A stretch of DNA of 64,000 bases from Sphingomonas oligoaromativorans (GCF_011762195.1 NZ_JAASQK010000006.1:1-64000), one strand, 5' to 3'; positions 18,864 to 28,351 are shown, counted from the first letter of the stretch. The notes: generated from the sequence alone by a model not told the origin. Made by a program: numbers and translations.

Positions 18864-19229
18864 TCATCGAGAATTGCCGATCAGCCCGTGCAGGATGTTG
18901 AGGATGTGAGTCTTGGTGGAAACACCGGCCTCAAGCGCCAACTCGACCGCGCAGAGTGCGGCCTGCTCGTCATACTGCAGGACCAGTGCCAGGATTTCCA
19001 TCATCTCGCGGTAGCCACCTACGCGCCTGAGAAGCTGTCCCCGCAGTCGCCGGAACGCGTCGGGCATCTCGGCGAAGAGCGCACCATTGCGCAAAGCTCC
19101 CGGCTTGCGCTGCATCACCGCCAGATAGTGGCGCCAGTCATAGACGGTTACCGCCTGCTCACCGACTACGACGGCGGAGTAGCGCAACGTCAACTGGTGG
19201 CCATTCAGCATCTGCACGACACCAACAAA
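18864..19229 (-). pseudogene. IS21-family transposase (IstA) C-terminal fragment
   Basis: About 120 residues matching the C-terminal part of IS21 IstA transposases: YDWRHYLAVMQRKPGALRNG, a hallmark stretch of that family, followed by a Leu/Ala-rich helical tail (VELALEAGVSTKTHILNILH). The N-terminal helix-turn-helix and the DDE catalytic core are absent; the frame meets an in-frame stop at 19230-19232, just 12 bp short of the second 50-bp repeat. No IstB partner is present. It is a relic, adjacent to the immunity gene, marking the right side of the island as recombined. Confidence 0.8.
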
Positions 19230-19244
19230 TCAAGATGGCGGCTT

Positions 19245-19294
19245 GTCCCCGCAACCAACACCTCAACAGCCCCCAACGCTCCCGCACTGGGGGC
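19245..19294. repeat. 50-bp direct repeat, copy 2
   Basis: Identical to 970-1019 over all 50 bases and in the same orientation, 18,275 bp away. The 7-bp inverted repeat is preserved but no run of T follows it here. It lies between the IS21 relic and the 3' end of the nitrate reductase gene (117 bp from its stop), which looks like the boundary between the acquired island and the ordinary chromosome. Confidence 0.9.
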
Positions 19295-19411
19295 TCTCGT
19301 CGTTTGAGGCAAACAACCCCCACCTCCACGCACAACGCCCAAGTGGATGCTCCTGCCGAGCGGCGCACTCCGCAGGAAGCACCCCGCTGGAAGCGCCCCG
19401 GCCTCCCCCGC

Positions 19412-22400
19412 TCAATACACATCGCGCACATATCGTTTCTCCTGCGCCATCTGCTCGACATAGTCGGCCGCCGCGGCGGCCTTCAGGCCGCTATGGCGGG
19501 CGACGATCTCGCGCAGCGTCCTGTCGACATCCTTGCCCATATGCCTCGCATCGCCGCAGACATAGAAATGCGCGCCCTCGACAAGCCAGCGCCATAGCTC
19601 GGCACCCTGTTCGAGCATCCGATGCTGGACATAGACCTTCTCGTCCCGATCGCGCGAAAAGGCGAGGCTCAGCCGGTCCAGATGGCCATCGCGTCGCCAG
19701 GCATCGATCTCGTCGCGATAGTAGAAGTCCGATGCCTCATGCTGTTCGCCGAAGAACAGCCAGTTCGCGCCTGTGGCACCGGTCGCCCGGCGTTCGTGGA
19801 GGAAGCCGCGAAAGGGCGCGATGCCGGTGCCGGGGCCGACCATGATGATCGGCCGCGAGAGATCGGCCGGCGGATGAAAATGGCTCGACGGCTGGTGGAA
19901 CAGGCTGATCTTCCGATCGGCCGCCCGATCGGCCAGGAAGGTCGAGCATACGCCCTTGCGCCGTTGCCCGAGGCAATCGTAGCGCACCGTCGAGACGGTG
20001 AGTTGCACCTCGTCGGGCTGCGCCTTGGGGCTGGACGCGATCGAGTAGAAGCGCGGCTGCAACGGGCGCAGCACCGATGCCAGATCGTCGAGCCCCAGCT
20101 TCACGCCGCTTTCGCGCAGCACGTCGGCGATCTGCCGTCCCCATAGCCAGCGATCGAAATCGGCCTTTCGCGTAGGGTCCAGCAAGGGCGCGAACGCGAC
20201 GTCGGGTGATCGCTCGGCGATGAGTTCGAGGAAGTTGATCGTAAGCCTGGTGATGTCCCAATGCTGGGTCAGGGCTTCCGCGAGCGGCATGTCCCCGACA
20301 TTCTTGACGGGAACCGGTGCTTCGCCGGACAACAGGAGCAGCCCCAATATCTCGTCGACCAGCGCGGGGCAGTTGACCGGGAATACGCCCAGTGAATCGC
20401 CTGCCGCATAAGCGAAGCCCGTGCCGGCGATCCCGAAGCCGAACTGGCGGACTTCCTTTTGCGCGCCTTCGCCACTGAGCAGTAGGTTGCGGACAAGCGG
20501 CACGCCGAGCGGATTCTTGCGCGTGAAGCTCGCGGATGCCGGGCCGGGCACCGTTGCGGCCGGATTGGCGCCGCCCCTCGGCGATGCCAACGAGCCGGCT
20601 GTCGGAACGGCATCCGCGAGGGCGCGGGGCGTGGCGGAAGCCGATACGGCCTGGGGCAAGGCCCTGAGGACGCCGGTGAGCCAGGCGAGGCCGGATTCCT
20701 CATAGTCGGGCTCGCAATCGACCCGAGGTGCGGCGCGGACAGCTCCCAGCGCTTCGAGCCGTTCATCGACCTTGCGCCCGAACCCGCAAAACTGGTCGTA
20801 GCTCGAATCCCCCAGCGCGAGAACCGCGTAACGCAGACCTTCGAGCGCGGGCGCCGGATCGGCGGTCAGCGCGGCCCAGAAACCGCTGCCATTGTCCGGC
20901 GCGTCACCGTCGCCGAAGGTGCTGACGATCAGCAACGCGGTGCTCGCCTGTTCGAGGTCCGTCAGCTTCGCTTCGTCCATCGGCAGCAACCGCGCCTTGT
21001 GCGTCGCGGCCACCAGTCGCTCCTGACAGCTTTGCGCGAAGGTCTCCGCATTGCCTGTCTGTGAGGCCCACAGGATCAGGATCTCGTCGCTATCCTCGAT
21101 ATCGGCCGCGATGGTCGAGCCGGCCGGAAGGGCCGGCTGAACCACGCTCCCGGCCGGGAGCGAGGTCCGGGCGAACAGGCCCGCCAGCAACCCGTTGACA
21201 TAATGCTGGCGCGACGGATCGAACGGCGCGCCTTGCGGGAGCATCGGGACGCCGCCGGCCCGGCGACCTTCCGGCGAGCGCAGCGCGGTGGTGAATCCGT
21301 CGAGATAGGCGCGTTCGTGCCCGGCGAGCGCCGGCACGCCGCCATCCTCAAGCCCCATCACCCGCGCGAAGGCGTCGACGGCGGCCAGTTGCAGCGGAGC
21401 GAGGCCGCCATCGTCGAACAGGGAAACGGGGGCCGGCGTTTCGGCGCCCGGCGTCTCGGGTGGGGGAGCCATGTCCTGCGCCGGGCCAGAAACCCGGACG
21501 AGCGCGACCGCGCTGAACTTGAATTCCGGCTGCATCGAGATCGGATCGACGGCATCGCTGGTCACGGCATTGATCGCGAGATTCTCGCCGAACACGTCGC
21601 TCCAGTGGAAGGGGGCGAAGCAGTTGCCGGGGCGGACCCGGTCGGTGACCACCGCGGGCAGCACGGCGCGGCCCCGGCGCGAGCGGATCTCCACCTGATC
21701 CTTGTCGCCGATGCCCAGCGCCTCCGCGTCTTCGGGATGGATTTCCACGAAGGGGCCAGGATTGAGCTTGTTGAGCGTCGGCACCTTCCCGGTCTTGGTG
21801 AGGGTGTGCCATTGATGCTGGAGGCGGCCGGTGTTGAGCACCAGCGGGAAATCCGCGTCGGGCATCTCGGCCGCGTCCATGTGCGGCCGGGCGAGGAAGA
21901 AGGCCCGCCCACGTTCGGTAGGAAAGGCGATGCGCGGCCGCTCGCCATCCTCGCCGATCCGTTCGGCCTGGCTGATGCCGTCGTTCAGGTAGCGGATCGG
22001 ATTGCGGTCGCCCGCCGCATCGGGCGGGCAGGGCCATTGCAGCGGCGTCTCGCGCAGCCGTTCGTGGCTGGCGCCGCGGATGTCGTAGCCGGTCCTGGGG
22101 TTCCAGAACCGGCGAATCTCCTCGAACACGTCCGCGGCGGATGCGTAGGAGAAGGCATCGGCATACCCCATCCGGCAGGCCACCCGGGCGATGATCTGCC
22201 AGTCCGCCATCGCCTCACCGGGCGGATCGACCGCTTTCTGCATGAGGGTCAGGTTGCGTTCCGAATTGACCATCACCCCTTCGGCCTCGGCCCAGAGCGC
22301 GCCGGGCAGGATGATGTCGGCGTAGCGGTTCGTCTCGGTGTCGACGAACACGTCCTGGGTGATGACCAGCTCGGCGGCCTCCAGCCCTTCGATCACCTTC

Positions 22401-23638
22401 TTGCGGTTGGACATGCTGGCGACCGGATTGGTGCAGATGATCCAGCAGGCCTTGATGCTGCCGGCCGCCATATCCTCGAACAGGCTGACGGTGCCGGCGC
22501 CCGCCTCGACCCGCAGCGTGCCGCGCGGCACCGCCCACAGATCCTCGACAAGGGCACGGTCGGCATCGCTCGTCGTCGCGCGCTGTCCGGGCAGGCCGGG
22601 GCCCATATAGCCCATCTCGCGGCCGCCCATCGCATTGGGCTGCCCGGTCAGCGAGAAGGGGCCGCTGCCCGGCCGGCAGATCGCCCCCGTCGCCAGATGC
22701 AGATTGCAGATCGCATTGGTGTTCCAGGTGCCATGGGTGCTCTGGTTGAGGCCCATCGTCCAGCAGCTCGTCCATTCGGGCGCCGCGCCGATCCACTCGG
22801 CCGCCCTGCGGAGGTCCGCCTCGGGAATCCCGGTGATCCCGGCCACCTTCTCCGGCGGATAGTCGGCGAGGAATTCGGGCATCGCCTCCCAGCCTTCGGT
22901 ATGGGCCGCGATGAAGGTATCGTCGGTCTTGCCGTCGGCCACGAGCAGATGAAGCAGGCCGTTCAGCAGCGCGAGGTCGGTGCCGGGGCGCACCTGCAGG
23001 AACAGGTCGGCCTTGTCGGCGGTCGCGTTGCGGCGCGGATCGACCACGATCAGCTTCGCGCCCGCCTTCACCCGGTCCATCATCCGCAGGAACAGGATCG
23101 GATGGCAGTCGGCCATGTTGGCGCCGATCACGAAGAACAGGTCGGCCTTGTCGAAATCCTGATAGGAGCCCGGCGGTCCGTCGGCGCCGATCGACAGCTT
23201 GTAGCCGCTCGCCGCGCTCGCCATGCACAGACGCGAGTTGGATTCGATATTGTTCGTGCCGATGAACCCCTTGCAGAGCTTGTTGGCGAGATATTGCGCC
23301 TCCAGCGACATCTGGCCGGAAACGTAGAAGGAAACCGCGTCGGGGCCGTGCGCGTCGATGATCGCGCGCAGGCCGCTCGCCGTGCGATCGATCGCGGCTT
23401 CGATCGGGATCGGCCCCTGATCGCGGCTGCCTTCGATCCTGGCATAGGCCTTGTCGGCACGGCCGCTGGTGGCGACCGGCTGCCCGCAGGTGCTGCCCTT
23501 GGTGCAGAGCCGGCCGAAATTGGTCGGGTGGCTCTTGTCGCCCGACACCTTGACGATCCTGTTGTCCGCGACGTCGAGCAGGATGCCGCAGCCGACGCCG
23601 CAATAGGGGCACACGCTCTTGACGGTCTTCTTCGTCAT
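19412..23638 (-). CDS. Assimilatory nitrate reductase fused to a CysJ-type flavoprotein reductase
   Basis: A 1,408-residue single-chain enzyme predicted to reduce nitrate to nitrite in the cytoplasm with electrons from a nicotinamide cofactor. N-terminus: [4Fe-4S] motif Cys10-x2-Cys13-x3-Cys17-x28-Cys46, then the molybdopterin oxidoreductase and dinucleotide-binding domains of NasA type to about residue 710 (ending near [12 protein letters not shown] and VTSDAVDP). After a linker comes a flavodoxin-like FMN domain ([12 protein letters not shown], about residue 852), then a CysJ-like FAD domain (RFYSIASSP, about 1195) and a NAD(P) domain ([12 protein letters not shown], about 1264; [12 protein letters not shown]), finishing KRYVRDVY as CysJ proteins do. 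I chose ATG 23638 because the Fe-S motif begins at residue 10; an upstream in-frame ATG would read through the leader terminator. The fused arrangement replaces a separate reductase subunit. No nitrite reductase or transporter gene is nearby. Confidence 0.95.
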   Translation of the reverse strand: MTKKTVKSVCPYCGVGCGILLDVADNRIVKVSGDKSHPTNFGRLCTKGSTCGQPVATSGRADKAYARIEGSRDQGPIPIEAAIDRTASGLRAIIDAHGPDAVSFYVSGQMSLEAQYLANKLCKGFIGTNNIESNSRLCMASAASGYKLSIGADGPPGSYQDFDKADLFFVIGANMADCHPILFLRMMDRVKAGAKLIVVDPRRNATADKADLFLQVRPGTDLALLNGLLHLLVADGKTDDTFIAAHTEGWEAMPEFLADYPPEKVAGITGIPEADLRRAAEWIGAAPEWTSCWTMGLNQSTHGTWNTNAICNLHLATGAICRPGSGPFSLTGQPNAMGGREMGYMGPGLPGQRATTSDADRALVEDLWAVPRGTLRVEAGAGTVSLFEDMAAGSIKACWIICTNPVASMSNRKKVIEGLEAAELVITQDVFVDTETNRYADIILPGALWAEAEGVMVNSERNLTLMQKAVDPPGEAMADWQIIARVACRMGYADAFSYASAADVFEEIRRFWNPRTGYDIRGASHERLRETPLQWPCPPDAAGDRNPIRYLNDGISQAERIGEDGERPRIAFPTERGRAFFLARPHMDAAEMPDADFPLVLNTGRLQHQWHTLTKTGKVPTLNKLNPGPFVEIHPEDAEALGIGDKDQVEIRSRRGRAVLPAVVTDRVRPGNCFAPFHWSDVFGENLAINAVTSDAVDPISMQPEFKFSAVALVRVSGPAQDMAPPPETPGAETPAPVSLFDDGGLAPLQLAAVDAFARVMGLEDGGVPALAGHERAYLDGFTTALRSPEGRRAGGVPMLPQGAPFDPSRQHYVNGLLAGLFARTSLPAGSVVQPALPAGSTIAADIEDSDEILILWASQTGNAETFAQSCQERLVAATHKARLLPMDEAKLTDLEQASTALLIVSTFGDGDAPDNGSGFWAALTADPAPALEGLRYAVLALGDSSYDQFCGFGRKVDERLEALGAVRAAPRVDCEPDYEESGLAWLTGVLRALPQAVSASATPRALADAVPTAGSLASPRGGANPAATVPGPASASFTRKNPLGVPLVRNLLLSGEGAQKEVRQFGFGIAGTGFAYAAGDSLGVFPVNCPALVDEILGLLLLSGEAPVPVKNVGDMPLAEALTQHWDITRLTINFLELIAERSPDVAFAPLLDPTRKADFDRWLWGRQIADVLRESGVKLGLDDLASVLRPLQPRFYSIASSPKAQPDEVQLTVSTVRYDCLGQRRKGVCSTFLADRAADRKISLFHQPSSHFHPPADLSRPIIMVGPGTGIAPFRGFLHERRATGATGANWLFFGEQHEASDFYYRDEIDAWRRDGHLDRLSLAFSRDRDEKVYVQHRMLEQGAELWRWLVEGAHFYVCGDARHMGKDVDRTLREIVARHSGLKAAAAADYVEQMAQEKRYVRDVY

Positions 23639-23659
23639 CGACGGTCTTCTCAGCCCAAT

Positions 23660-23706
23660 AAAAAAGCCGCCACCGACCGGACCCCGAAGGGCCGGCCGAT
23701 GGCGGC
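23660..23706 (-). terminator. Intrinsic terminator/attenuator in the nitrate reductase leader
   Basis: On the minus strand a stem of about 18 bp (starting GCCGCCATCGG, with wobble pairs and a one-base bulge) closes on a TTCG tetraloop and is followed directly by six T. It ends only 21 bp before the nitrate reductase ATG and lies 141 bp after the receptor stop codon. There is no room for a promoter between it and the ATG, so expression of the reductase must read through this terminator, pointing to attenuation control. It may also end transcripts of the upstream receptor gene. Confidence 0.8.
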
Positions 23707-23771
23707 GTTGCCTATGCTTCATACCCTTGCGGGCAGCCGGGACATCAGCCCTTCGTTGGGCGGGTGTCCCG
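23701..23771 (-). promoter_or_regulatory. Candidate ANTAR (NasT/NasR-type) two-hairpin antitermination site
   Basis: Upstream of the attenuator the minus strand folds into a hairpin at 23771-23738 (outer CGGGACA/TGTCCCG, inner GCCC/GGGC) whose loop is AACGAA. A second, weaker hairpin at 23712-23701 (GGC/GCC) has the loop AACGCC and shares its 3' arm with the 5' arm of the terminator. Both loops are hexanucleotides with A at position 1 and G at position 4, the published ANTAR-target rule. Formation of the second hairpin would disrupt the terminator. The second stem is only 3 bp, so this is a hypothesis. Confidence 0.4.
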
Positions 23772-23847
23772 AGATTTCACCAGCTATGCTGCCGCATATC
23801 GCAAGGGCGGGCAAGATGGTTTTTGCAGTGCAGCAGAGCCCGGATTT

Positions 23848-26271
23848 TCAGCGGAAGCGCTTGCGCAGCGTGATGCGGAAGGTCCGCCCGGTCGGGTTCA
23901 GATAGGATTCGCCATAGGCGAGCGGAACGGCGCCCCGCGCATCATGCACCGTCGTATGGGCGCCGAGCACATTGTCGGCCGAGAGGTTGAGGCTGCCGCG
24001 CAGGAAGGGCAGCAGGTGGGTGAGCCAAGGCTGATAGGCGAGGTTGAACTGAAGCCGCAGGTTGACGGTGACCCCCTGCGAGAAGCTGAGCTGCTCGTCC
24101 TGAAGCGCCCCCACGCGCGTGGTCGTGCGGGTCTGCCACTGGGCGTTGACGTCGGCGCTCCAGGTGCGTGTCGAGAGGGTGGTCTGAAGCTCGATCTGGT
24201 GCGCGGGCGTGCCGCCCATGTCGCTCAGGAAATCGCCGTCGAGCAGGTCCAGGCGGGGTTGCCCGTCGCGGAGCGTCACATCGTCCTGGAGGCGCCATGT
24301 GTCGTAGAGCGCGATCTGGAACTGGTTGCGGATCATCGGCGGCGTGGCGCCGGGCGCCGGGTTGGCCGAGGCGGGGTGCGGGGCGCCGAAGGCGGTGGAA
24401 TAGTTGAGCCCCCAGCGCACCTGCTGCCGGTCGCGCCGCGCGAGGTTGACCGGGCTCACGTCGAGCGCGGTCAGATAGCCGTCCGCGTTGCGGGTGAAGC
24501 GATCCGGGAAGGCCGCCTCCGCCGCCGAGGTCGCCGCGGTGATGCTGGTGATCGGATTGCGGGTGCGATCGATCGTATATTCGGCGGACAGCGTCAGGTC
24601 GATCGAGTGGAGCGGGGTCGCCTGGATGCGGACGTTCGCGACGCGGGAGGTCGCGGGCCGGAGCGCGGCGTTACCGCCCTCGATCCGCTGCACGATCGAC
24701 GTCTCCCCGGTCACGAAGTCGAACGCGCGAAGATCGGGGGTGTCGAGCGCGGCCTCGCCGAGCTGGAGCAGGGTCGGCGCCTGTTCCTCGTGGCGGAAGG
24801 AGGCGATGATCTCGACCGGTGCGACCGGTGACCAGTCGAGCGTCGATCCGAAGGTGGAGAGCGTGCCGAAGTCGGAAAGCTGGCGCGCCTCGCCATTGAC
24901 GCCCACCGACAGCTTGCCCAGCGCGGAATGGCGCGACGTGATGGGGAAATCCAGGTTCGCCTGCACATTGCCTTCGTCGCGCGAGCGTGTCGCGTCCTGC
25001 GGCGCGACCGGGGAGTCGCTGCGGATGCCCGAGAAGGCGAAGCCCGTCCGCAGAGCGGCGGTGACGGGGCCGGCCGGCAGCGCGAAAAGATGCCCGTTCA
25101 GATAGAAATCGCCGCTCGCCTCGCGCGTGTCGGTGGCGACGCAGTCGGCCAGCGTCCCGGCGGCGCAGCGATCGTCGAGCAGGGCCGGAGAGGGCAGGAG
25201 GATGCCAGCGAACTTTCCGGCGTCGGCGGCATCGTAGGTGCGGGTCAGGCGCGTGGTGTCGTCCAGCTTGCCGACGAACGACCAGCGCCAGGTGTCGAGC
25301 TTGCCGTTGAGCGTCAGGTTCGTCTGCGCGTCGACGGTCTGGTCGGAGCGATAGCGCGGCCCGCTCAGGAGGCCCGGCGAACCCTGCTGATCGAGAAGGC
25401 CGCCATCCTCGTCGGAAAGACCCAGCCGGCTCTGCAACGCGCCGAGATCGAGGCGGCCGGTCAACTCGGCGGTGAGCGGGCCGAGATTGCGCGTGAGGTC
25501 GCCGCTGATCGTCAGGTCATCGCTCTGCGTGGCGAGCGTGTGGGCGGGAACGGATGCCGTGCTGCCGGCGCCCGCGAGCGTGGTGTCCGCGAAGATCGGA
25601 TCCTGGTGGCGATAGTCGAGGTTGATGTCCCAATGGCCGTTCTCGTCGATGCGGAGAAGATCGGCCTTGGCGCGATAGATGCCGCGCCAGTCGTCCGGCG
25701 CCATCGTGTAGCGGCCGAGCAGCGTGAGCGCATGATAATCCCGGCGCAGCACGACGTTCACCACCCGCTGGTCGGGCGTATAGCCATATTCGAGCGCGAC
25801 CTTCTCCGGGAAGATCTCGATCCGCCGGACGGCCTCGGGCGGGAGGTCGCGGATCGAGGAGAAGCCGGCGATCCGCTGGCCGTTCACCAGCACGATCGGC
25901 GCGGGAGTGTTCTTTCCGGCGTCGCTGTCGCCATTCTTGATCTCGGGGGCGAGATCCTCGAACACCTCGCTGAGATCGGCCGCGCCGAGCGCGCCGATGG
26001 CCTGCGCATTGAGCGTCGCTTCGGCCGGAACCTCCGTCGCGACCGCGCCATATTGCCGGTGCGCTTCCACGAGAATCTGGTCCTTGGCCGCGTCGATCGC
26101 TTCGGCCGCGTCGGCCTTGGCGGTGACGGACTTTGGCGTGCCGGCGGCGACGGCATCCTCGGCCTGGGCCGCCCCGGCGGTCAGGCCGCACGCCAGGAGG
26201 AGGGCCGCGCCCCGGCCGCCCGATATCATCCGGGCGGTCGCTTCGCCGCCGCGGTGACGCACATTGTCCAT
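23848..26271 (-). CDS. TonB-dependent outer-membrane receptor
   Basis: An 807-residue TonB-dependent receptor with a signal peptide (GAALLLACGLTAGAAQAED), a plug domain (about residues 60-170; PIVLVNGQRIAGFSSIRDLPP then EIFPEKVALEYGY) and a 22-strand-type barrel ending in RITLRKRF, with the terminal aromatic needed for outer-membrane insertion. The plug wording VLVNGQ-RIAGFSS is common in sphingomonad receptors of unknown ligand. Start chosen at ATG 26271, which places a short basic N-region ahead of the hydrophobic core; ATG 26229 is an alternative. It lies upstream of and in the same direction as the nitrate reductase, but a terminator separates them. Substrate unknown. Confidence 0.88.
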   Translation of the reverse strand: MDNVRHRGGEATARMISGGRGAALLLACGLTAGAAQAEDAVAAGTPKSVTAKADAAEAIDAAKDQILVEAHRQYGAVATEVPAEATLNAQAIGALGAADLSEVFEDLAPEIKNGDSDAGKNTPAPIVLVNGQRIAGFSSIRDLPPEAVRRIEIFPEKVALEYGYTPDQRVVNVVLRRDYHALTLLGRYTMAPDDWRGIYRAKADLLRIDENGHWDINLDYRHQDPIFADTTLAGAGSTASVPAHTLATQSDDLTISGDLTRNLGPLTAELTGRLDLGALQSRLGLSDEDGGLLDQQGSPGLLSGPRYRSDQTVDAQTNLTLNGKLDTWRWSFVGKLDDTTRLTRTYDAADAGKFAGILLPSPALLDDRCAAGTLADCVATDTREASGDFYLNGHLFALPAGPVTAALRTGFAFSGIRSDSPVAPQDATRSRDEGNVQANLDFPITSRHSALGKLSVGVNGEARQLSDFGTLSTFGSTLDWSPVAPVEIIASFRHEEQAPTLLQLGEAALDTPDLRAFDFVTGETSIVQRIEGGNAALRPATSRVANVRIQATPLHSIDLTLSAEYTIDRTRNPITSITAATSAAEAAFPDRFTRNADGYLTALDVSPVNLARRDRQQVRWGLNYSTAFGAPHPASANPAPGATPPMIRNQFQIALYDTWRLQDDVTLRDGQPRLDLLDGDFLSDMGGTPAHQIELQTTLSTRTWSADVNAQWQTRTTTRVGALQDEQLSFSQGVTVNLRLQFNLAYQPWLTHLLPFLRGSLNLSADNVLGAHTTVHDARGAVPLAYGESYLNPTGRTFRITLRKRFR

Positions 26272-26433
26272 ACCCAAAACTCTGCCTCGCGCCGTCTTCG
26301 TTCTTCGCGCGCCACGGGGGCGGTCACGGAGCACAAGACGGAGCGCATGGGCGGCGGCCGATGGCCGAAGCCTGTACCCGTCCATAAGCTTTGGTCATGT
26401 TGGGGCGGGCGGGGCCGGCGCCCCGTTATCGCC

Positions 26434-27183
26434 TTATGCTTCCGCTCGCCTGAGGGCGGTGGCGGCTTCTTCGAACGACGCCCAGGCCCGGCCGGCAAGG
26501 CTGGCCCCCACGCTGCATCGGCGGACGCCCAGATCGGCAAGCGCGCGGGTGCTCTCATCATAGTCGTGGACGACGACATTCACGGGCTTCGGCGCGACGG
26601 CCGCCACCAGTTCGGCCACCGCCCCCGGATCGAGAAGGAAGGGGACGAACAGGCAGTCGGCGCCGGCATCCGCATAGGCGATCGCCCGGGCGATGCTGTC
26701 CCGCACCGGCATGTCCTTCACCCGGAAATTCTCGTTGCGGCCGATCAGCATCACGGCCGGATCGATCGCGTCGATCGCCGCGCGCGCGGCCGCGATCCGG
26801 TCGACGGCGAGGCTGGTCTCATACATGGCGGAGCCCGACCAGTCCTCGATCGAAAGCCCCGCCACGCCCGTCGCCACCGCCATCGCGACGTTCGCGGCGA
26901 CATCCGGGGGAGCGTCCGCAAAGCCGTTCTCGAAATCGGCGTTGACGGGCAGGGGCGTGGCGTCGACCAGCGCCCCGAGATGCGCCAGCACCTCGTCCCG
27001 GCTCATCTGGCCATCCTCCTTGCCGGCGGCCCACGCCGCCCCCGCGCTGGTCGAGGCGATGGCCCTGAAGCCGAGGCCGGTGAGCCGGACGGCGCTGCCG
27101 GCATCCCAGGCATTGGGGATGATGAAGAAGCCGCTTTCATGCAGCCTGCGGAACGTGGCGCGCTTCTCTGATATGGTCGGCAT
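26434..27183 (-). CDS. Isocitrate lyase/PEP mutase family protein
   Basis: A 249-residue TIM-barrel enzyme of the PEP mutase/isocitrate lyase superfamily. Signatures: IPNAWDAGSA near the N-terminus, TSAGAAWAAG, the Mg-binding-type NADFENGF segment, and GLSIEDWSG. Members of this short subfamily cleave or form C-C or C-P bonds in 2-oxo or 3-hydroxy acids; the specific substrate cannot be assigned. Start at ATG 27183, preceded by GGGAGAT. It follows the NIPSNAP gene in the same direction by 32 bp and both probably form one unit facing away from the ArsR-type regulator. A short GC hairpin at 26410-26425 lies just beyond the stop. Confidence 0.88.
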   Translation of the reverse strand: MPTISEKRATFRRLHESGFFIIPNAWDAGSAVRLTGLGFRAIASTSAGAAWAAGKEDGQMSRDEVLAHLGALVDATPLPVNADFENGFADAPPDVAANVAMAVATGVAGLSIEDWSGSAMYETSLAVDRIAAARAAIDAIDPAVMLIGRNENFRVKDMPVRDSIARAIAYADAGADCLFVPFLLDPGAVAELVAAVAPKPVNVVVHDYDESTRALADLGVRRCSVGASLAGRAWASFEEAATALRRAEA

Positions 27184-27215
27184 GGCTATCTCCCGTTTCC
27201 CGTTATCGTCGTCGC

Positions 27216-27524
27216 TCAACCGGTGGATACCAGCCTGAAGAATTGCCGATCCTCCCGCCGGATGATCTGCTCGCGCCGGCTCAATGCAAGGTTTTCGCGT
27301 CCAAGCGGGTCGGCCTTGAGCCGGGCGCGATAGGCTTCGTAGGCGGCCAGGTTCTCGATCGTATAGATTCCGTAGGCGGTCGTCGCGGTGCCCTCATGGG
27401 GCGCGAAATAGCCGATCAGGTCCGCCCCGCACCGGGGGATCACGCGCCCCCAGTTGCGGGCATATTCCTCGAAGGCGTCCTGCCTGTAGGGATCGATCTC
27501 GTAGCGGATGATGCAGGTAATCAT
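27216..27524 (-). CDS. NIPSNAP family protein
   Basis: A 102-residue dimeric alpha-beta barrel protein of the NIPSNAP family. Signatures are the N-terminal IIRYEIDPYRQDAFEEYARNW, the central LIGYFAPHEGTATTAYGIY and the AYEAYRARLKADP segment, which together span the usual single domain. Start at ATG 27524 is well supported by GGAG 8 nt upstream. First gene of a two-gene unit with the PEP-mutase-like enzyme, divergent from the ArsR-type regulator. The biochemical role of small bacterial NIPSNAPs is unsettled. Confidence 0.9.
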   Translation of the reverse strand: MITCIIRYEIDPYRQDAFEEYARNWGRVIPRCGADLIGYFAPHEGTATTAYGIYTIENLAAYEAYRARLKADPLGRENLALSRREQIIRREDRQFFRLVSTG

Positions 27525-27568
27525 GATGGCTCCTTTCCGGGGAGCCGGGGATATCGCGTTCGTCCCGC

Positions 27569-27598
27569 CGGATGTTTCGGCCGCCGCCGAAGCATCCG
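27569..27598. promoter_or_regulatory. Inverted-repeat operator between divergent NIPSNAP and ArsR-type genes
   Basis: Twelve-base arms CGGATGTTTCGG and CCGAAGCATCCG, complementary at 11 of 12 positions, around a 6-bp spacer. It lies centrally in the 100-bp gap between the divergent starts (27524 and 27625), the right place for autoregulation and control of the enzyme pair by the wHTH protein. Binding itself is inferred. Confidence 0.6.
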
Positions 27599-27624
27599 CC
27601 GCCCGATCGCGCTATGCTGGCGCC

Positions 27625-28338
27625 ATGAGCAGCATCATTCCCCTTGCCGAGATCGGGGCTCTGGTGGGCGAGCCGGCCCGAACCGCGATGCTGGTCACGC
27701 TCATGGACGGGCGGGCGCTGACCGCGGGCGAGCTGGCCCGTGCCTCCGGCGTCACGCCGGCGACCGCCAGCGGCCATCTCGCGCGGCTTGTGGAGGGCGG
27801 CCTCCTCGCCATGATCCCGCAAGGGCGTCATCGCTATTTCCGGCTGGCGACGCCCGCCGTCGCCCGCATGATCGAGACCATGATGGGCGTGGCGGGCGTC
27901 GCCGATGCCGCGCGTTGGGCGCGACCCGTCCGTTCGGGGCCGGCCGATCGCGCGATGCGGCGCGCGCGCCGATGCTACGATCATCTCGCGGGCGATGTCG
28001 CGGTTCGGATCGCCGATTTCCTGGTGGAGTCGGGCCATCTCGAATGGACGCCGGAGGCCGCGATGCTGACGGCTTCGGGTGTCGGGTTCGCACGGCGTCT
28101 GGGGCTCGACCTCGACGATCGATCGTCCCCGGACATGCCTGTCGGACGACAAAGGGCGTTCTGCCGGCCATGCATGGACTGGAGCGAGCGGCGGCCCCAT
28201 GTGGCGGGCGCGCTCGGGCGGGGGCTGCTCCAGCTCTTTCTGGACGAGCGGTGGCTGCGCGAGATGCCCGACAGCCGCGCCATCACGATCACGGCGCCGG
28301 GTGCGGAGGCGCTCGAACGGCATTTCGGGATTCGGTAA
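27625..28338 (+). CDS. ArsR-family winged-helix transcriptional regulator
   Basis: A 237-residue regulator. The N-terminal 90 residues are a winged helix with the ArsR pattern: ARTAMLVTLMDGRALTAGELA, ASGVTPATASGHLARL as recognition helix, and the wing IPQGRHRYFRLA. The C-terminal part is longer than in metal-sensing ArsR proteins and holds CRPCMDWSERRPHVAGALG, a conserved segment of this larger subclass; its two Cys could bind metal or sense redox state but this is not shown. ATG 27625 starts the recognisable domain. It probably controls the divergent NIPSNAP/PEP-mutase unit through the palindrome at 27569-27598. Confidence 0.9.
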   Translation: MSSIIPLAEIGALVGEPARTAMLVTLMDGRALTAGELARASGVTPATASGHLARLVEGGLLAMIPQGRHRYFRLATPAVARMIETMMGVAGVADAARWARPVRSGPADRAMRRARRCYDHLAGDVAVRIADFLVESGHLEWTPEAAMLTASGVGFARRLGLDLDDRSSPDMPVGRQRAFCRPCMDWSERRPHVAGALGRGLLQLFLDERWLREMPDSRAITITAPGAEALERHFGIR

Positions 28339-28351
28339 CGGGATGATCGGG

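Noticed and set aside
18864-19229. A functional small transposase gene.
   Set aside because: Only the IstA C-terminal tail is present; DNA-binding and DDE core domains are missing.
21203-23905. A 900-codon plus-strand frame antisense to the nitrate reductase.
   Set aside because: Composition is Arg/Gly/Ala-rich with no motif and it lies wholly opposite an enzyme with all catalytic motifs.
26410-26425. A GC hairpin behind the PEP-mutase-like gene as a terminator.
   Set aside because: Six base pairs with no T run on the minus strand; too weak to list as a feature.
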